DNA from: JAJYIW01 sp963781665
Lineage (GTDB): Bacteria > Chloroflexota > Anaerolineae > Anaerolineales > Anaerolineaceae
Direction of reading: 5' to 3'
Length of the DNA: 64,000 nt
NCBI GenBank assembly: GCA_963781665.1
Contig: CAWAGA010000002.1
Span: 620,001-684,000, forward strand
The translations under genes were made by a program, and so were the position numbers. Of this stretch, positions 14,828 through 24,249 are shown piece after piece. Numbering within the stretch: the first letter of the stretch is position 1; each line of letters starts with the position of its first letter. The notes below the pieces were generated by a model. It was given only the letters and a program-made list of their open reading frames with translations. It was not told the origin of the DNA and made no database searches.

Positions 14828-15165
14828 AGTACGCCTCCAGTAGGGGATTTTTATTACTGGGGCGACTATTCTTCTTCGATTGATTCGGGTTGGTCGAGGT
14901 TAATGCTCCGGAATCCTCTAAAAAAAAGATTACTTCGTTAGGATCCGGCGGCGTTTTAAACAAACAGAGCAATTTACTTGCTGATTTAACCAGGCTCTAG
15001 AACTGGTTAATCCAAAAATATCACTAAATTGGTGACTTGTTCGGGTGATGCACTAACCTTTAATTCCGAATTAAAAATTTGGGGGTGCTGCTAATCGTAG
15101 AAATTATACTTTACACGATACTAATTGTCAAATTGTTTTGGCCTGCTCTGCAATTCTCAGGGTCT
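14828..15165. other. 338-base intergenic region
   Basis: AT-rich; it separates two minus-strand genes. The part next to 15166 lies just past the glycosidase stop. No convincing terminator, promoter pair or gene was found by eye. Confidence 0.35.
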
Positions 15166-16506
15166 TTACACCGGGAACAACTTGTCAAAGATTTCGGGGG
15201 CATACCTGGCTACCATCTCCGAAGAAAGTCCGTTCTCACGGCAGATTTCGGCATACAGGTCGGCGCTGGCTCGTTTACGTCGTATCTGGGTCGTTTCATC
15301 CAGCTCCCACAGGCCAAAGCGTTGGGTCCAGCCCCTTTCCCACTCGAAATTATCGACCAGGGTCCAGTGGAAATACCCCTTGACCGGCCAATTGAAGTTA
15401 ACGGCGCGCCATACCTGGTGGATATGCTCGATGGTATAGCGCGGGCGGAGCCGGTCGTCGGCGTTCTCAACCCCGTTCTCCGTCACAATCAGCGGCACGC
15501 CAAACTGCAATCCCCATTTGAGCGCCTCGTACATTCCCTCCGGTACGTTGGCGATGAACCCTGAATCGCTCAGGTCGGCTCCTTCCGGAAAAAAGCGCCG
15601 TCCGAAAATAGTCCTGGGGTTCAACAAATTGAATGCCACCTGCTCCCGGGTATAGTAATTAATTCCGACAAAATCCTGGGTCCCAACCGCATCACTCACC
15701 TTAATAAGGCGGTTCAACGCCCGGAAATTGCCATATTTGAGGGCGTGGGGAAACTGGTCGTTGAAGTGAACGCTGGTGATCTGGGCTACCCAACGGTCCA
15801 GGGGCAGCCAGGTGCGGGCCGGCCTGAAGCTGCGGTAATTGGTGGCAACCCCGACCTGTGCCTGCGGCTGCAGCGCATGGATGGCCCGGTATGCCGCAGC
15901 GTGTGCCCGTACCATATTCTCCATTACATAAAAGGCCAGGGGGATATTATCCTTCCCCGGCGGCCATCCCCCTCCCAGGTAACCCAGGTAGACGTACGAG
16001 TTAGGTTCGTTGATTGTGACCCAATGCTGGACGTATTCTTGTAAGGCTTCGACCACCTTACGAACATAGGCTGTAAAAAGCGCGGCGATCTTGGGCGTTT
16101 CCCAGCTGCCCATCTCCTTTAACCAGAGCGGGTCGGTGAAATGGTGTAGGGTTACCATCGGGGCCAGCCCGCGTTCACGTAAACCTCGCGCCATTTCACG
16201 GTAGCGGTCTATAGCGCCTTCGTCCCAACGGTCGGGCGAAGGCTGTATCCGGCTCCATTCGATTGAAAAGCGGTGAGCATTTTGGCTTGTTTGGCGAGCC
16301 CGATCGAAATCTTCTTTCCATCGAGGCGTGCCATTGGCTCCCCACCAATCGCACGCCAGGCCGGATTTTTCACCGTTGGTGATCCGTCCTGGTTCTTGCT
16401 CCCACTCCCACCAGTTGTTGTTGCTGTTGTTCCCCTCCACCTGGTGCGAGGCGGTTGCTGTTCCCCACATAAAATTAGCCGGAAAATGAAACGACGCTTG
16501 TGGCAT
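15166..16506 (-). CDS. GH1 beta-glucosidase/beta-glycosidase
   Basis: 446 residues, typical GH1 length. N-terminal 'FPANFMWGTATASHQVEGN' is the family opening; the acid/base Glu is in 'VTINEPNSYVYLGYL' and the nucleophile Glu in 'LIVTENGVENADD'; 'GYFHWTLVDNFEWERGWTQRFGL' closes the barrel. It should hydrolyse beta-linked glucosides or galactosides with retention of configuration; there is no signal peptide, so it acts in the cytoplasm. The start is set at ATG 16506, preceded by GAGGGAAGGT; an in-frame extension of 51 codons upstream is unlike the family. No sugar transporter is adjacent. Confidence 0.93.
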   Translation of the reverse strand: MPQASFHFPANFMWGTATASHQVEGNNSNNNWWEWEQEPGRITNGEKSGLACDWWGANGTPRWKEDFDRARQTSQNAHRFSIEWSRIQPSPDRWDEGAIDRYREMARGLRERGLAPMVTLHHFTDPLWLKEMGSWETPKIAALFTAYVRKVVEALQEYVQHWVTINEPNSYVYLGYLGGGWPPGKDNIPLAFYVMENMVRAHAAAYRAIHALQPQAQVGVATNYRSFRPARTWLPLDRWVAQITSVHFNDQFPHALKYGNFRALNRLIKVSDAVGTQDFVGINYYTREQVAFNLLNPRTIFGRRFFPEGADLSDSGFIANVPEGMYEALKWGLQFGVPLIVTENGVENADDRLRPRYTIEHIHQVWRAVNFNWPVKGYFHWTLVDNFEWERGWTQRFGLWELDETTQIRRKRASADLYAEICRENGLSSEMVARYAPEIFDKLFPV

Positions 16507-16714
16507 ACCTTCCCTCATCGAGAGCACGCCGGGGGGTTTTCTGGTGCCAGACCCGGCGTGCCCGTCAATTTGACTTGCCTTTCTCATCTCCTGAGGAGGA
16601 CATAAAAGCAAAAAGCCGCCTGTTACATGGATTTTACCACCCACGGATTCGCTTGACAAACCATTTTACTGCGGATACGATAGCTGCTCGTTGTCGCTCC
16701 TCGTGACCAATTCC

Positions 16715-17053
16715 AACTTCGCCGCCAGAACCGTTATCGCCTTCCGCAACCTTTCCCTCGCTCTTGACCCAGCGCACTCAGAAGATCGAATCTGCGAATC
16801 TACCGGCGAAGACGGCTCTGATCCGTGTCCCAGGCCATGCTTACATGGCCGTACGTACCGACGATTTCAATGCCAATTATTACATGATTGCGACAACCAT
16901 GGCCGGCCGTTATGACTTTTCAGATGCTGTCAGCCGGGCGGCGCTGAGCTCAAAGAAGACCTGCCACATATGGACAACGGCGACGAATATTATAATTGGA
17001 TCATCACCTCCAATGCTCGTCAGAATGGCATTTTGCCTCTTACCTGGTATTAA
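16715..17053 (+). pseudogene. Remnant of an unidentified, possibly exported protein
   Basis: One frame reads a Pro/Ser/Thr-rich linker and then 'ANLPAKTALIRVPGHAYMAVRTDDF' and 'YYMIATTMAGRYDFSDAVSRA'. Near 16942 sense passes to a second frame, 'ELKEDLPHMDNGDEYYNWIITSNARQNGILPL', ending in TAA at 17051-17053. Adding one base in the GGCGGCG run rejoins the two. The N-terminal part is missing. The 'GHAYMAV..YYMIATTM' pattern recalls transglutaminase-like or similar cysteine-protease folds, but this is only an impression. There is no ribosome site or start. Confidence 0.45.
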
Positions 17054-17269
17054 CATTTGCCTTCCGGCTGCACCTTCTGCCGCACCAGGCTATTGCACCC
17101 TTAGTATTGTTTGTGGTAATATACATTTCTGGCAGGGCGAAGCAAGTAAGTCACGTAAAATAAAAAATTTGAGCGTCCTGTTTATCGATTGGCAAACCAT
17201 ATCAAACGGGGGAACAATTGAAAGAACGCAGGAAATTCATTTAAATTTGTTATACATATTGGTAGAAAG

Positions 17270-19078
17270 ATGAATTCAAACAAAGCCATCTCGAGGCGGG
17301 ATTTCTTGAAATTAACCGGCATAACAGCCGGAGCGGTGGTCCTCGCTTCTTGCACTTCTTTAGATGCACAATATATTTCTCCACTCAATAATGCCGTCCA
17401 CGTTTCTCCTCAAGCGACGATTATCATCCGTTACGGTGCCGATTTAAGCTCCCTGAATATTGACGATCTGCAATTTACGGTCAATGGCACCAAGAGCGGC
17501 AGTCACCCTGGGAAGACCATCCTGGCCGACGATCATCAGACCGTCATCTTTAAACCCGGCCAGGCTTTTACCCCTGATGAAGATGTATCATTCCAGGTGA
17601 GCCAGCTCCAGGTCAGCCTGGGCAGCGTCTTCAGCAGCATCTCCGGTAAATTTCATGTCGCCAAAAACATGCAAGCTGGTTCAGCCGCAACGCCGGCTAC
17701 GTCATTGCCAAACCCGCCTAATAGTGCTTTCCCCGACTATCTCACCCTTCCCCAGGATATCCCCCATTACAGTGTTAACCAAGACTATGCTCTCACCCCA
17801 GAGGGCTACATTTTTGTTTCACCGTTCTTTTGGACTAAATCGACCGTCGGTTCATATCTGTTGATTCTTGATAATCAAGGCGAGGTAGTTTATTACCAGC
17901 CAATGGCTGCTGACCTGGAAGCTTTCGATTTTAAAGTACTTTCCAACGGGTTGTTATCTTATTACAATCAAAAAAACTCGACCATATATTGGCTGGATGC
18001 TCATTATAAGGTCGTCAATCAATTCCAGGCCGGCAACGGCTATACTGCCGACCTGCATGATTCGCTGCTCTTGCCCAATGGCAACCTCATCGTCATGATT
18101 GATGATAACGAAACTATCGACATGAGCAAGGTCGTTCCTGGCGGTAAAACGGATGCCATCGTGTCCGGCCTGGTCCTCCAACAGCTCGACCGCTCGAAGA
18201 ATATTATCTGGCAGTGGCGTAGTTGGGACCATTTTTCGTTTTTAGATTCAACCGTCGACCTGAAAGGTCAGAATATCGATTTGATCCATGGCAACGGTCT
18301 CGCCTTGGCCAGCGATGGCAACTTGCTGCTTTCGTGCCGGAATTTGAGTGAAATCACGAAAATAAACCTGGAATCAGGTAAGATTATGTGGCGCCTGGGA
18401 GGAAAGGCTAACCAGTTTACATTCGTCAACGATCAACCCTTTGCCTTCCAGCATGATATCAGCCAGCTTGAAAATGGCAATATCACCCTCTTCGACAACC
18501 ACGGCACAGAGGAAAAACCTGCTCCGTCGCGGGCATTGGAATACCAGGTCGATGAAGTCAATAGGACCGTTACCAAGGTCTGGTCCTATACCAACAACCC
18601 TCCGATTTTTGGAACCTATATGGGCAATACTCAAAGGCTTCCGGATGGAAACACCTTCATTGGCTGGGGCGCAGCCTTCACTGGAACGGGTTATGAATAC
18701 ATCACCATGAGTGAAGTAAACCCCAAAGGCGACATCCTCTTTGAGCTCAGCTTCGACCAGCCCTACGTTAGCTACCGGGCTTTTCGCTTTCCTTGGTTGG
18801 GACAACCTGATATGAAGCCATCCCTGGCTTATAAAAAAGATCACAACGGGTTTACCCTGGGTTATTCCTGGAACGGCGCAACCGAAGTCGCGGCCTGGCA
18901 GGTATTTGGTGGCAGAAATCCCCTGGAATTGGGGTTGGTCGACCAAAAGAAAAAAGGTGGATTTGAGACCCAGACCCATGTCGCCGATCCCAACCAGGTC
19001 ATGTTGTTTTACCAGGTTGCCGCCCTGGATAAAAACGACCAGGTATTAGCTCAATCACAGGTGCTGGCAATTTCTTAG
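17270..19078 (+). CDS. Arylsulfotransferase (ASST)-like exported lipoprotein
   Basis: 602 residues. The N-terminus has a twin-arginine signal ('SRRDFLKLTG') ending in a lipobox ('VVLASC'), so it should be folded in the cytoplasm, exported by Tat and lipid-anchored outside. Residues ~30-140 form an Ig-like domain. The rest is a beta-propeller with ASST hallmarks: 'LHDSLLLPNGNLIVM', 'IDLIHGNGLALASDGNLLLSCRNLSEITKINLESGKIMWRLGGK', 'FQHDISQLENGNITLFDNHGT'. ASST enzymes move sulfate between phenols through a histidine; substrate here is unknown. ATG at 17270; the upstream frame is AT-rich and non-coding. A long hairpin follows the stop. Confidence 0.87.
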   Translation: MNSNKAISRRDFLKLTGITAGAVVLASCTSLDAQYISPLNNAVHVSPQATIIIRYGADLSSLNIDDLQFTVNGTKSGSHPGKTILADDHQTVIFKPGQAFTPDEDVSFQVSQLQVSLGSVFSSISGKFHVAKNMQAGSAATPATSLPNPPNSAFPDYLTLPQDIPHYSVNQDYALTPEGYIFVSPFFWTKSTVGSYLLILDNQGEVVYYQPMAADLEAFDFKVLSNGLLSYYNQKNSTIYWLDAHYKVVNQFQAGNGYTADLHDSLLLPNGNLIVMIDDNETIDMSKVVPGGKTDAIVSGLVLQQLDRSKNIIWQWRSWDHFSFLDSTVDLKGQNIDLIHGNGLALASDGNLLLSCRNLSEITKINLESGKIMWRLGGKANQFTFVNDQPFAFQHDISQLENGNITLFDNHGTEEKPAPSRALEYQVDEVNRTVTKVWSYTNNPPIFGTYMGNTQRLPDGNTFIGWGAAFTGTGYEYITMSEVNPKGDILFELSFDQPYVSYRAFRFPWLGQPDMKPSLAYKKDHNGFTLGYSWNGATEVAAWQVFGGRNPLELGLVDQKKKGGFETQTHVADPNQVMLFYQVAALDKNDQVLAQSQVLAIS

Positions 19079-19100
19079 CGCAGCTGCAATCTAACCCAAA

Positions 19101-19164
19101 AAAGCTGGACGCCGTCGGGCATTTTATCGGAAAACAATCCGTAATGCCCGAGACGCCCAGCTTT
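19101..19164. terminator. Long hairpin between convergent genes (bidirectional terminator)
   Basis: The arms 19101-19123 and 19143-19164 pair almost throughout: AAAGCTGG, CG and TCGGGCATT match exactly around two small mismatched spots, with a 19-base loop. The stem ends in AAA/TTT on both sides and lies between the ASST stop and the BON-gene stop, so it can end transcription from both. Confidence 0.65.
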
Positions 19165-19183
19165 ACGCGAGAGTTCAGGGTAG

Positions 19184-19405
19184 TTAGTCCCTGGGAATTT
19201 TCAATTCATTAATAACGGTGAACACCTCGGGTTGGTTATGGGCGATATCTTCGACCGCCCTCCTGATTTCCTCAGATTTAACTTCGCCGGTCAGCGTGAC
19301 AATGCCCTGGTTGAAAGTGATGTCCAGGATGGTGTTCTTGGTCCTCGGATCGTTTTTCAAGGCGTCAAAAACACGGTCGCTAACGCCAGTGTTTTCTGAA
19401 AGCAT
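19184..19405 (-). CDS. BON-domain protein
   Basis: 73 residues, one complete BON domain: 'VFDALKNDPRTKNTILDITFNQGIVTLTGEVKSEEIRRAVEDIA' and 'VFTVINELKI' show the alpha-beta-beta-alpha-beta fold with the conserved central Gly. BON domains bind membranes or lipids and occur in osmoprotective and pore-associated proteins. The start is set at ATG 19405, because GGAAAGGAGATTATC precedes it; the longer in-frame extension carries no family signal. It has no signal peptide and is probably cytoplasmic. Confidence 0.82.
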   Translation of the reverse strand: MLSENTGVSDRVFDALKNDPRTKNTILDITFNQGIVTLTGEVKSEEIRRAVEDIAHNQPEVFTVINELKIPRD

Positions 19406-19707
19406 GATAATCTCCTTTCCACAGACAATTAGCACAGCCAGTCCCGGGTGTATCCGAGCGGCACCTGCCACAATAATTGTATAGACAACACCAATATAGA
19501 CTTTTCCAGTCTCCTCTAAAAGTAGGGATTCACCTAAAAAAGGAGGTAGGGAATCCCTATTGCACCCGTTCCCTCGTTTCACAGATCTTAATTTTGGTAA
19601 TCAAGTAAAATTCAAACTGTCCCTTTTTCTAACTTTTCCCGTCTTACATTGTAGAGCTCAAATTTAAGAATCTGCACGATATCGTGAAATGATCTACGAG
19701 GAAATTC

Positions 19708-20283
19708 ATGGTCGAAAGCAATGTGGTAATGACGTCCACCAATTTCAAGCGAGAGCTGGAGGAAGCAAACCTGGTCCAAGCCGCCAGGCGTGACCCGCAG
19801 GCCTTTGGGGAGCTGTATCTGCTCTACGTAAAACCGGTCTTCCGTTATCTCTACAGCCGGGTCGGAAGCGTGCCTGAGGCCGAAGACATCACCGCCCAGA
19901 CGTTTCTGGCAGCCTACGAATCCTTTGCGTCTTTCCGGCAGAACGGCCATTTTTCTTCCTGGCTGTTTGCAATTGCCCGTAACAAAACCATGGACCACTT
20001 TCGCCGCCACAAAAATACAACATCCATCGATGATGGGGTAGATATACCGGTAAATGATGATCCTCTATCGGGGGTCATTCAATCCGAACGGTCGGCGAGT
20101 CTCGCAAAACTCATCAAAGCGCTGCCCGAAGATGATCGAGAGCTGCTGCGGCTGCGATTCCTGGCAGCCATGACCTTCGCCGAGATTGCCCATTTCCTAC
20201 ACCGCAACGAAGATGCAGTCAAAAAAACAACATACCGGCTGCTGGCGCGCTTGCACAGCCAGTTGGAGATTTCAAATGAATGA
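19708..20283 (+). CDS. ECF-type RNA polymerase sigma factor
   Basis: 191 residues. Region 2: 'AFGELYLLYVKPVFRYLYSRVGSVPEAEDITAQTFLAAYES' and 'FSSWLFAIARNKTMDHFRRHK'; region 4: 'LPEDDRELLRLRFLAAMTFAEIAHFLHRNEDAVKKTTYRLLARL'. This two-domain layout is that of extracytoplasmic-function sigma factors. The stop overlaps the start of the next gene by eight bases, so the membrane protein downstream is its likely anti-sigma or sensor partner. ATG at 19708 follows CGAGGAAATTC. Confidence 0.93.
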   Translation: MVESNVVMTSTNFKRELEEANLVQAARRDPQAFGELYLLYVKPVFRYLYSRVGSVPEAEDITAQTFLAAYESFASFRQNGHFSSWLFAIARNKTMDHFRRHKNTTSIDDGVDIPVNDDPLSGVIQSERSASLAKLIKALPEDDRELLRLRFLAAMTFAEIAHFLHRNEDAVKKTTYRLLARLHSQLEISNE

Positions 20284-22850
20284 ATTCAAGTCCACCCCGC
20301 AGTTCGAAGAGGATATTCGCCAATCTTTTGGCGTGCCCGATATTCGCCCGGAGTTCGTCTTTCAGCTGCGGGATGAAATCGCCCAGAAAGCGACTGCAAA
20401 ATCTCGTAAATCTTTCCAGCTTTTAAAATTACGCCCGGCCTGGGCGATTGCCCTGGCCGTTCTGGCAGTCATGATCCTTACCACCCTGGTAATCGGCCCC
20501 CAGAAGGTCTATGCCGAGTTCATGCGGCTGTTCGGCTACGTCCCTGGGGTGGGGTTCGTCAACCTCGACCAGGTTCGTGTCCTTCAAAATGGGGTTGCCC
20601 AACAGCATGATGGTCGCTCTCTGACCGCCTTGCGCGGCCTGATCGATGCTCACGGAACTGACCTGTGGTTGGAGTTCAGCGATGAAGCCCGCCCGATCGA
20701 CGACGCCTGGTTGGAAACCTCCGACGGGCAGCACTTCGACTTAACCGGTTGGAGCTACTCGCCAGATTTAGCCGGCACGCACGGCGTGGCCGCCCACTTC
20801 GCCCCTCTCCCGCCCGAGGTTAACCAGGTGGTACTGGCACTACCCGAGGGTTGGCGCATCCCGCTGACCTGGGTACCTGGCAGCCAGAGCAGCCTGGTAC
20901 CGGTCAACATCGTTACCGCACCGCCCTCTGCCACACCTGAGGTTTCAGAGACTACCCCTGCCGGCCAATCGGCCACAGCCCAACCGGCGCTATGCTCGCA
21001 GGTCATGGACATCCAATTCTGCCTGCAGGCCGCAGTCCGCACCGAAAACCAGCTGCAGGTGCTGCTCGAAGCAACACCTGGGGGCCAATTTGTCCCCGGC
21101 AGCAGCTACAGTCCTTCGTTGTTCGACGTTCCAGAGGAACTTCCCAATCTGACCCTCACCGACGAAGACGGCAGCCTTTACCCGGTCGATCCCAAATACA
21201 TCCAGGTGGGGGGCGAACCGTCCGGTCGCACATCTACCTTGCTCTTCCCCGGCGCCCAATCGCTGACCGGCCGCCTGACGTTGAATATCCCGGCCGTGCT
21301 GGTCAGCCTCCCTCTCGCCGACCAGATCAGGGTCGATCTCGGCCCTAATCCTCAACCCGGGCAGACCCTGGTTATCAACCAGACCATCGATGTGGGTGGT
21401 ATGCCCGTTCACTTCAGCCAGGCAGAGCTAACCGGAGATGGAATCAATACCTTGCAGCTCAGTTTGACTTCCGGTCCATTGGACACTAACGCCCAGATGC
21501 GCCCTTACCTGATCGAACCCGGCCGCCCAGAAGGCATTCAAGACCGTTATGGTAACGGCGGCGGCCCCGACAACCTGTCGATCCACGTCGAGTTGATTCA
21601 GCAATCCGGGCTCAGAACCGGCGTGTTGAATATCCCCCTGGTGAACGCGACCATTAAAAGTGCGCGGACCTTTCGTCTTATCCTTCGATGCCCCATCCAG
21701 CCTGGCAACCACCACCCCAGAACCTCAAATTATCACTGGCGGTACTTTCGAGCCTTTGCCCGTCGGCGAACCACTCCCGATGGACGCTTTCCAGTACACC
21801 GGCCTCGCGCTCGGGTCTGGAGACCTGCTCACCGTCACCTTCGATGGAACAAATTCCACCCTTCTGGTCGCTTCCCCTGCTTCAGATTTCACCCTCAAGG
21901 AGGTGGCCGTCCTGCCCGGACAGGTGGTTGCCGTCTATCCCCATCCTGACCGCCTGGGAATCGACTACATCACCGGCGAAACTGACCAGCCATCCGCATC
22001 CATGGTTTACCACCAGCGATACACGCTGCGCTTTGGCGATCCTTCTCCCCGCCTGCTGGTCGGGCAATTTGAGCGCAGCGCTTATGATTTTGGGTGGTCG
22101 TTCGATGGCCGCTTCCTGGCTTATACGATAACCAACGATCAACCCGGTTCAAGCAGCCAGCGCTTCATTCGCCTGGTTGACCTGGACTGCCGGACTTCCG
22201 GTGAATGCACGCCATTTACCGCCGATACCGGCAGTCAGGACGTCTATCATCTCACCTGGTCACCGGTCGACTACCGCATCGCCCTGGGCGGCGCACCAAT
22301 CGATCAGAATTATGGGACTGGCGATATCTTCCTGCTCAACCTCGACCCTGCAACGTACCAGACAACGTTGACCAACCTGACCCAATCTCCCATGGTCGAT
22401 GATTGGGCCCCCGCCCGCTGGACGCCCTCTGGCGATGGACTCCTCTTCGCTTGTTCGACCGGCCAGGAAGCATCGATTAATGATTATTCATTGTGTCACA
22501 GCAACCTGAGTGCCGGCTCCGACAAGGTGACCTCGGCCCACCTGCCCTGGAATATGCATTCAATCGACCTGGCTGGCGGACGCTGGCTGGTCGACAGCAT
22601 GCCGGTGATGGATAACGGCGTCTACAGCCTGCGGACCTACGACCTGCAGACCGGCCAGGCGGGGACCCTGTTGCAATGGCCGGCCAGCGCTAAGTACCTG
22701 GTGGAATCCAGGGTTTCACCCGATGGCCAGTGGGCAGCCGCTTTCATCGCCGATCAAGGCGGGCTGCTGGCGCTCAACGTCCAGACTCACGAAAGCAATC
22801 TAGTGATGCCTTCTCAAACAACCCCGGCTTTTATAGGTTGGGTAAAATGA
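20276..22850 (+). CDS. Membrane-anchored putative anti-sigma/sensor protein, frameshifted
   Basis: About 857 residues once a one-base insertion is allowed for. Start ATG 20276 overlaps the sigma gene. Residues ~1-42 are cytoplasmic, ~45-65 a membrane helix ('WAIALAVLAVMILTTLVIG'), then an extracytoplasmic part: DUF4179-like beta domain, a Thr/Pro-rich linker, a second beta domain and a C-terminal WD40/TolB-like propeller ('WSFDGRFLAYTITN', 'HLTWSPVDYRIALGG', 'SRVSPDGQWAAAFI'). At 21656-21659 four As shift the frame; with three As it reads 'VNATIKVRGPFVLSFDAPSS' and continues to 22850. It would hold the ECF sigma factor at the membrane; no zinc anti-sigma motif was seen, so this is inferred from context. 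Confidence 0.75.
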
Positions 22851-22949
22851 TCCAGCTTAATCACATCGAAATCGGGAACAAAAAACACTCCACCTTCGTT
22901 TTATGCCATATCAGCCTGATGCAAGATCACTTCGAAAGAGAGAAAAACC

Positions 22950-23834
22950 TTGAACGCACGCACATCACTTCGCTATCCCATCTTTATCCTGTTCGTGGCA
23001 GCCATCTTGTTGTTATCAGCCTGTGGACCGGTTGCGACAGCACCTGGCTCACAGCCTACCCAGACAGCTCAACCTTCTGCCACGCTGGTTCAGCCCACCC
23101 AACCGCCAGCCCAACCCAGCGCTACACTGCCTGACCCCGTTACCCCAACCTTAACCCCGCCTGCCCAGTCCTCCAGCGAGGTTTCGCCCGGCATTTTCAT
23201 CGACTATTCCGCCGTAGCCCAGGACGTCACCGCCGAAACCGTTCCGGCTCATTCTGCTACCGACGGCGGGCCGTATTGGGAAGTCATGCCCGAATACCGC
23301 CTGCTGACGCTGCAGGGCTATCCGATTAACAACCACTTGCTCAAACCTCAGATTTACGTTTACCCGGTGAATGATCTGGCTGCGGTTAATGAGAACGCCG
23401 GGCAGATCACATCCGATCTGCAGGCATTGCTGCAGACCCAACAGTCCGCAGACCATCTACCTTTCTTGCCGTTTTTCAATGCATCTCAGGTGTTCCACGC
23501 TCAGGTCCAATACCTGGATTTCACCAACGGAAAAGGTGTTCGCTTCCTGACACAGTTCGATCAGGCCTTCCTGCCGGTCAACAATTACGAGTTGTTCTAC
23601 ACTTTTCAGGGCCTGACCGCCGATGGCAAATACTACATCGCTGCAGTCCTGCCGGTCACCAATCCGTTACTTCCTGACACGCAACAGGTCTCTTCCGAGC
23701 AAGCTGCCGAGATGAATGACTTCAGCGCCTACCTGACGAACACGATCAACCAGCTGGAACAGCAGCCCGCTGGCAGTTTTACGCCCTCCCTGGACGTCCT
23801 GGATGCGTTAATCCGTTCGATCGAAATCAAGTAA
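22950..23834 (+). CDS. Exported lipoprotein, unknown function
   Basis: 294 residues, TTG start at 22950 after GAAAGAGAGAAAAACC. The signal peptide 'YPIFILFVAAILLLSACG' ends in a lipobox, followed by a Pro/Thr/Gln-rich linker (about 30-75) and a folded domain beginning 'GIFIDYSAVAQDVTAETVPA'. I recognise no domain. The gene follows the sigma/anti-sigma pair by 99 bases on the same strand and may belong to the same unit. It probably sits on the outer face of the membrane. Confidence 0.7.
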   Translation: MNARTSLRYPIFILFVAAILLLSACGPVATAPGSQPTQTAQPSATLVQPTQPPAQPSATLPDPVTPTLTPPAQSSSEVSPGIFIDYSAVAQDVTAETVPAHSATDGGPYWEVMPEYRLLTLQGYPINNHLLKPQIYVYPVNDLAAVNENAGQITSDLQALLQTQQSADHLPFLPFFNASQVFHAQVQYLDFTNGKGVRFLTQFDQAFLPVNNYELFYTFQGLTADGKYYIAAVLPVTNPLLPDTQQVSSEQAAEMNDFSAYLTNTINQLEQQPAGSFTPSLDVLDALIRSIEIK

Positions 23835-24012
23835 AGCGAGTGGTTTTGTTTGCAGTTGAATAATTTAATCTGCACCACGAATATCTATCTCTTAAAACGA
23901 TCTCAATCGCAGCTGCGATTTCCGCCATTTTGTCAGTCGACACGGAAAAGCTCTGGTCTTAACGAGGATTAATGATCGGTCTAAATCGGCGCGTTCCAGC
24001 TGGCGATCAGGG
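23835..24012. other. Intergenic region before the 24-kb leader
   Basis: No gene seen. The remainder of the 415-base gap up to 24249 holds the promoter, leader peptide and hairpins listed next. Confidence 0.4.
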
Positions 24013-24041
24013 TTGACAAAGCATTGAGATTATGCGATACT
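24013..24041 (+). promoter_or_regulatory. Near-consensus promoter of the leader unit
   Basis: TTGACA at 24013-24018, 17-base spacer, GATACT at 24036-24041. This is among the strongest promoter matches in the window. A small hairpin ATAGG-TTAT-CCTAT follows at about 24050-24063, at the likely 5' end of the RNA. Confidence 0.75.
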
Positions 24042-24105
24042 AATCGCAGATAGGTTATCCTATTTATTTTCTAGCCATCCTAATGAAGAGGAGGTGGTGC
24101 CAAAA

Positions 24106-24165
24106 ATGAAAGATCATGATTGTTACCCTAAAACTGCTGCGGCATCCCTCCTCTCTTTGAGATAA
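24106..24165 (+). CDS. Putative 19-residue leader peptide
   Basis: ATG at 24106 is preceded by AGAGGAGGTGG, the best ribosome site in the neighbourhood, and reads MKDHDCYPKTAAASLLSLR then TAA. There is no homology I can name. The codons for residues 11-14 (GCT GCG GCA TCC) are the left arm of a perfect 12-bp stem whose right arm begins one base past the stop, so a translating ribosome would melt that stem. A U-tailed terminator follows, then a regulator gene. This is the layout of an attenuation leader. Expression of the peptide is not shown. Confidence 0.5.
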   Translation: MKDHDCYPKTAAASLLSLR

Positions 24166-24178
24166 CGGATGCCGCAGC
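24136..24178 (+). promoter_or_regulatory. 12-bp perfect stem overlapping the leader peptide gene
   Basis: GCTGCGGCATCC (24136-24147) and GGATGCCGCAGC (24167-24178) pair perfectly around a 19-base loop. There is no U-run after it, so it is not a terminator by itself. The left arm could instead pair with GGTGCC next to the ribosome site (24096-24101 with 24141-24146, one G-U pair), giving two exclusive structures. Confidence 0.55.
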
Positions 24179-24185
24179 CAACAGG

Positions 24186-24219
24186 AAGCCGTCCAGAAAT
24201 GGGCGGTTTTCTGTTTTAT
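24186..24219 (+). terminator. Intrinsic terminator between leader and regulator gene
   Basis: AAGCCGTCC (24186-24194) pairs with GGGCGGTTT (24201-24209) at all nine positions with two G-U pairs, six-base loop, followed by TCTGTTTTAT. It stands 31 bases before the regulator's ATG, with no good second promoter in between (a TATAAT at 24217-24222 lacks a -35 hexamer). Confidence 0.65.
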
Positions 24220-24249
24220 AATAAGGGCTTAGTCGAATTGAGAGCCTGA

